From contig DBMM01000094.1 in assembly GCA_002298925.1 (NCBI GenBank), forward strand, positions 1-17,146: a DNA stretch of 17,146 nt. The letters are read 5' to 3'. Source of the stretch: Geobacter sp. UBA698. GTDB lineage: Bacteria; Desulfobacterota; Desulfuromonadia; Geobacterales; Pseudopelobacteraceae. The notes beneath the pieces are model-generated. The model did no database searches. It was not told the origin of the DNA and saw only the letters and a list, made by a program, of their open reading frames with translations. Both the position numbers and the translations under genes were made by a program. Position 1 is the stretch's first letter. Every line of letters starts with the position of its first letter. Positions 13,851 through 17,146 of this stretch are shown here, one piece after another.

Positions 13851-16268
13851 ATGAAAATTAAAACCAAACTGACTCTGAACGTTGCCATCGTTGTCGGCAT
13901 TTCAGTGGCAATCTCCGCCACCAGCTATGTCGGCATGACCTTTATCAAAGGCAAACTGGCATACTTGACCGAGAAAAGCACCCCGTTCCAGATCAGGACA
14001 CTCGAATTGCAACGGGCAGCTCAAGGCGCTTCCGCCGATTTAGTTAAAATAAGTGCCGCTAGGAACAAACCCGAATTTACAACATTCAAGGCAGATGCGG
14101 AAAAGTCTCTCGACGCCGTCAAAAAAGTTCAGGATTCACTGGAAAGCATGTCAGGTGAGAAATATAGTGCCTATGCCGAACTCTCAACGGTACATACCAA
14201 CCTCAGCAAGACAATTGAGGGCAGCCTTACGGCTGACGAGGATGCCGCAAACGCTGCCAAATTAATATCCCAGCGACTCAACTATGCGCTTGCCGCTCTG
14301 AAAGAATTGGACAGCAAAGTACAGGCACTTCGCCTGACTAGCTCCGCAACCTATGAATCCTCCGTTGAAGACCGCAACTCCATGTCGGACAAGCAGACTA
14401 GTCTTGCCATGGCCAAAACCCAGCTCCGGGATATCATGGTAGTTGTTCTCCAATCCCAGCGCGGTAATGCCAAACGCTACAGATCACAAGCAAAAGCCCT
14501 TCTAGACAGAGTCCAACAAAATAACAACGTGCGTGGCAGTCAGAAGATACGAGAAGAAATAAAAAACCTGGCTATAAAAACCGAGGAATATTTTGCCGCG
14601 AGAACAGGTGGTGATAGCGTCAAAGCCGATGGCATGCTGAGTGAGCTTCAGGAAAAACTCGATGCGCTAATTACCCTGATTGATACAGATTTGGAAAAGG
14701 TGAATGAAAAAGTAGCCGACGCCACTGGTAAACAGGGGAGCAACTTTACCCAATCAAGTGTTGCCGTAAACGCACTGTCCAGCAACGCAGAACTGGTTGC
14801 CAACGGTACGGCCATTGACGGGATGGTGTCTAGGCTTTTTAATACAAACTCGACTAAAGACGTCGATGCGCTCGTCGCCCAGATTAATTCCCAGTATGCC
14901 AAAATATCCAAGTCTACCGCAAATCTTGAACGGGATCTCAAAAAAATTAAGGCAACCAAAGAGCTTGGTAATTTGAAAAAAGCATCCGTGGCCCTTGCCG
15001 GTATTCAGTCAACGGTTATTGCATCTGATGGCATTGCCGCAAAAGTAAAACAGGAAATATCCTTACACGAACAGGCAGCCAAAGAGACTACCGCGCTTCG
15101 TGAAATAGTAATTAAACTGGCTGAAAAAGGGAAACAGACAGAATTAACTGCGCATGACGAACAGGAAAAATCCATAACAGCGGTAAATGGTATGATTCGC
15201 AAGAGCCTTTCACTGATTCTTATCATAGGAGGTTCGGCAATATTATTCGGTATAGTTTTTGGAATTTGGATGTATCGAGCAATTTCGTCTCCACTTTCAA
15301 GGCTCCTAAGTACCGCTCATCAAATCGCTTCCGGCGATCTCAATTGCTCTGTCAATGCTAATCAAAATGACGAAATAGGCCTTGTGCAAAAAGCAATGGC
15401 TGAGATGGTAGTCAGCCTCCGACATATAGCCAAGGAAATTGGTCAGGCAACAGATACACTGGCAAGTAGTTCAGAAGAACTCTCTGCCACTGCCATCTCA
15501 CTTGAGCATGGCACTGATGAGCAGACCGGCCAGATTCAACATTCAGCAACAGCAATGACTGAAATGTCTCAAACCATCAACGAAGTTGCAAACAATGTTA
15601 ATAGTACGGCAGAGACCGCATCTTCCATGAAAAAAACTGCTCTACACAGTAGAGGAAAAATGCATGGCGCGGTGAGTGAGCTGCTAAAGTTTGCCGAAAC
15701 CATCAAGGACTCAGCGAAAAAAGTTGAATCCCTTAGTGAGAAATCGGAAGAAATAAGCAGTGTCATTTCCTTGATCAATGATATTGCCGATCAGACCAAT
15801 CTTCTCGCCCTTAATGCTGCTATCGAAGCAGCCCGTGCCGGTGACATGGGGCGTGGTTTTGCTGTCGTGGCCGACGAGGTACGCAGGTTGGCGGTAAAAA
15901 CTAGTGATGCGACTGGCGATATTGTTAAGGGGATCAACGATATGCAATCCAGTGTCAAGGAAACGGTTGATCTTATTAAAAATGAGAGTGGGGCGGTAGA
16001 TAATGTCGTCACGCTGGTTAATGACTCCATGCTTTCCATTGATAAAATTGTAGAAGATATGGAAAACATTGCCGAAATGATCAATAGAATAGCGGTTGCA
16101 GCTGAAGAGCAATCAGTGACCTCTGAGGAAATTACTAAAGTAATGACCGGGATTGCAGAGGCTTCCGGAGAGATTAAAGCGGCTTTTTCCGATGTTAAGC
16201 GGTCTTCTCAAGATTTGGCCGTGACAGCTACCGATCTAAATGAATCAGCTAAATGGTTTAAGCTCTAG
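13851..16268 (+). CDS. Methyl-accepting chemotaxis protein with large periplasmic domain
   Basis: An 805-residue transmembrane chemoreceptor. TM1 is at about residues 9-32 and TM2 at about 451-474. Between them is a periplasmic region of about 415 residues, much longer than the ~150 of a standard four-helix-bundle sensor, rich in Ala/Lys/Ser/Glu and probably helical, perhaps a doubled helical bundle. A HAMP domain follows (PLSRLLSTAHQIASGDL, NDEIG), then the cytoplasmic signalling hairpin with the conserved tip NLLALNAAIEAARAGDMGRG and FAVVADEVRRLA (about 647-682). No C-terminal CheR-tethering pentapeptide is present. It signals to CheA/CheW, which are not in the window. The start at 13851 has only a weak AGGGAC site. 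The ligand is unknown. Confidence 0.95.
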   Translation: MKIKTKLTLNVAIVVGISVAISATSYVGMTFIKGKLAYLTEKSTPFQIRTLELQRAAQGASADLVKISAARNKPEFTTFKADAEKSLDAVKKVQDSLESMSGEKYSAYAELSTVHTNLSKTIEGSLTADEDAANAAKLISQRLNYALAALKELDSKVQALRLTSSATYESSVEDRNSMSDKQTSLAMAKTQLRDIMVVVLQSQRGNAKRYRSQAKALLDRVQQNNNVRGSQKIREEIKNLAIKTEEYFAARTGGDSVKADGMLSELQEKLDALITLIDTDLEKVNEKVADATGKQGSNFTQSSVAVNALSSNAELVANGTAIDGMVSRLFNTNSTKDVDALVAQINSQYAKISKSTANLERDLKKIKATKELGNLKKASVALAGIQSTVIASDGIAAKVKQEISLHEQAAKETTALREIVIKLAEKGKQTELTAHDEQEKSITAVNGMIRKSLSLILIIGGSAILFGIVFGIWMYRAISSPLSRLLSTAHQIASGDLNCSVNANQNDEIGLVQKAMAEMVVSLRHIAKEIGQATDTLASSSEELSATAISLEHGTDEQTGQIQHSATAMTEMSQTINEVANNVNSTAETASSMKKTALHSRGKMHGAVSELLKFAETIKDSAKKVESLSEKSEEISSVISLINDIADQTNLLALNAAIEAARAGDMGRGFAVVADEVRRLAVKTSDATGDIVKGINDMQSSVKETVDLIKNESGAVDNVVTLVNDSMLSIDKIVEDMENIAEMINRIAVAAEEQSVTSEEITKVMTGIAEASGEIKAAFSDVKRSSQDLAVTATDLNESAKWFKL

Positions 16269-16556
16269 GAGTCTGTCGGACTTTTCCCGTGACACTTGAC
16301 CAGAGAATTGTCTGACAAACTCGAATAACCTGCTGATATCGTTAATATAAACATCATTATTTACATTGTGTTTTACGGCGATTCAAGTATAATTTATCTG
16401 CAATATCAAAGAGTTGGATTACGGAGCCGACATATTGACTCTGGTTAAGATGATTGAGGAAGGTTTGCTTTGACCCTCTATCAATCACAGATTATGGATA
16501 CCCTTTTTAATAATTTTTGTAATTAGTTTAGATTGAGTGATTGCAAAGTGCAAAGA
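16269..16556. other. AT-rich region between the chemoreceptor and the ISL3 remnant; no gene seen
   Basis: No convincing ORF or RNA gene. Directly after the chemoreceptor stop, GAGTCTGTCGGACTT (16269-16283) contains a short palindrome AGTC-TGTC-GGACT and resembles the ends of some insertion sequences, but no transposase is attached. A short open stretch (about 16427-16470, reading GADILTLVKMIEEGLL) may be a gene remnant; I cannot name it. Confidence 0.3.
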
Positions 16557-16892
16557 ACTTTACATAAAAATTATTTCCAGAGATTCTGGAGCTACCATTA
16601 TCCGAGCTGGGCCGGTCATTTCCTGGACAACTGGATAACCCGTACCTTGCAGGGCAATCTTGAACCGATGAAGGAGGTGGCCAACACGATCAAGAACCAC
16701 AAACCCCTCATTCTTGACTGGTTCAAGGCTCAAGGGCGACTTTCATCTGGCGCGGTCGAGGGTTTGAACCTCAAGGCGAAACTGACTATCAAAAAAGCAT
16801 ACAGTTTCAGAACGCTCAATGGTCTAATAACGGCGCTATATCATACACTTGGACAACTGCCAGAACCTAAGTCCATCCATAAGTTCTGCTAA
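16557..16892 (+). pseudogene. ISL3-family transposase, C-terminal remnant
   Basis: About 110 residues from the C-terminal end of an ISL3-family (IS204/IS1001/IS1096/IS1165) transposase: FQRFWSYHYPSWAGHFLDNW, LEPMKEVANTI, HKPLILDWFKAQG, the conserved SSGAVEGLNLKAKLTIKKAY with the catalytic Glu, FRTLNGLITALYHTLGQLPEP and the final HKFC. A full protein has about 400 residues; the N-terminal DNA-binding part and the first two catalytic Asp residues are missing. The frame is open to the natural stop, so the loss is a 5' truncation. No terminal inverted repeats were identified. Confidence 0.88.
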
Positions 16893-17146
16893 ACAGCGAG
16901 AAAAAGCATGGTCAAACCTAAAAGGTGAATTGGTTTTTGATTGTAAATTCAGGTGTTATCGGTGTTCTTCGGCGGTTAAACTGCCGTTTATAGGTTTTTA
17001 AATCCGTATTCATCGTGCCATCGCCCGAATCTTTTCGCGTTCGGGAACCATATAATACGAGGGGTCAGGCTGTTCGCCTGACCCCTCTTTCTGTTTGTAA
17101 ACTCTCTTGCGTACTCTAGTCGTTTTTGTCGATCATTTCCCTGTCT
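16893..17146. other. Region after the ISL3 remnant: palindromes, no gene
   Basis: No gene seen. It holds a CGGC-N9-GCCG palindrome (about 16969-16985), a CCCGAA-N10-TTCGGG hairpin (17024-17045), a TATAAT at 17051 without a good -35, and the strong terminator that follows. The window ends before the next gene. Confidence 0.35.
17059..17096 (+). terminator. Strong stem-loop, probable intrinsic terminator
   Basis: A perfect 12-bp stem, GAGGGGTCAGGC (17059-17070) with GCCTGACCCCTC (17076-17087), around a TGTTC loop, followed by TTTCTGTTT. What it terminates on the plus strand is unclear because the nearest gene upstream is the transposase remnant. Confidence 0.65.

Noticed and set aside
16269..16283. 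GAGTCTGTCGGACTT as the end of an insertion sequence
   Set aside because: It resembles IS ends, but no partner repeat and no matching transposase were found nearby, so it is noted only in the interval description.
17030..17060. TATAAT at 17051 as the promoter of a small RNA ending at the 17059-17096 terminator
   Set aside because: There is no matching -35 element, and the transcript would consist of little more than the terminator hairpin.

Overview
The window looks like chromosomal DNA of a Geobacter-type anaerobe (Geobacterales, former delta-proteobacteria). This rests on a molybdenum nitrogenase cluster under sigma-54-type promoters, ANTAR-type antitermination leaders as described for nitrogen regulation in Geobacter, a large chemotaxis transducer, and a sensor-protein remnant with a Cys motif common in that group. 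The species is inferred, not proven. The left part (about 1-10,750) is GC-rich and dense with intact genes. The right part (about 11,200 to the end) is visibly more AT-rich and holds broken mobile elements, gene remnants and two intact genes.

Layout. 52-1110 (-): a nitronate-monooxygenase/2-nitropropane-dioxygenase-like flavoprotein with an extra four-Cys motif. 1282-3530 (+): a secreted protein built of W-P-hydrophobic-aromatic repeats, overlapped by 4 bp by an MlaE-type lipid-transport permease, then a bidirectional terminator. 3626-7613 (-): nifH, nifD and nifK, transcribed in that order, with a twin-hairpin repeat inserted between nifD and nifK. 8021-8461 (+): a SlyD-like FKBP isomerase divergent from nifH. 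8470-8592: a structured intergenic repeat. 8593-10745 (-): nifV, a small helix-turn-helix/Cys-tail protein and a class I glutamine amidotransferase, probably one operon.

Regulation is the most informative part. nifH and nifV each have a sigma-54 promoter (GG-N10-GC), then a leader with a hexaloop hairpin carrying A at position 1 and G at position 4 (the ANTAR recognition signature). This hairpin overlaps the 5' arm of a terminator hairpin with a U-tract, so the two are mutually exclusive. Enzyme production (nifHDK) and cofactor supply (homocitrate from NifV) thus seem to share one initiation-plus-antitermination switch. The trans-acting proteins are not in the window.

Right part: a 5'-truncated Tn3-family transposase pseudogene (11240-12397), a 74-bp remnant of a second NifV-like gene (12523-12596), a broken sensor-protein remnant (12724-13099), an intact exported rhodanese-like protein (13295-13774), a terminator, an intact methyl-accepting chemotaxis protein (13851-16268), and the C-terminal remnant of an ISL3-family transposase (16557-16892). 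No tRNA, rRNA or CRISPR array was seen.
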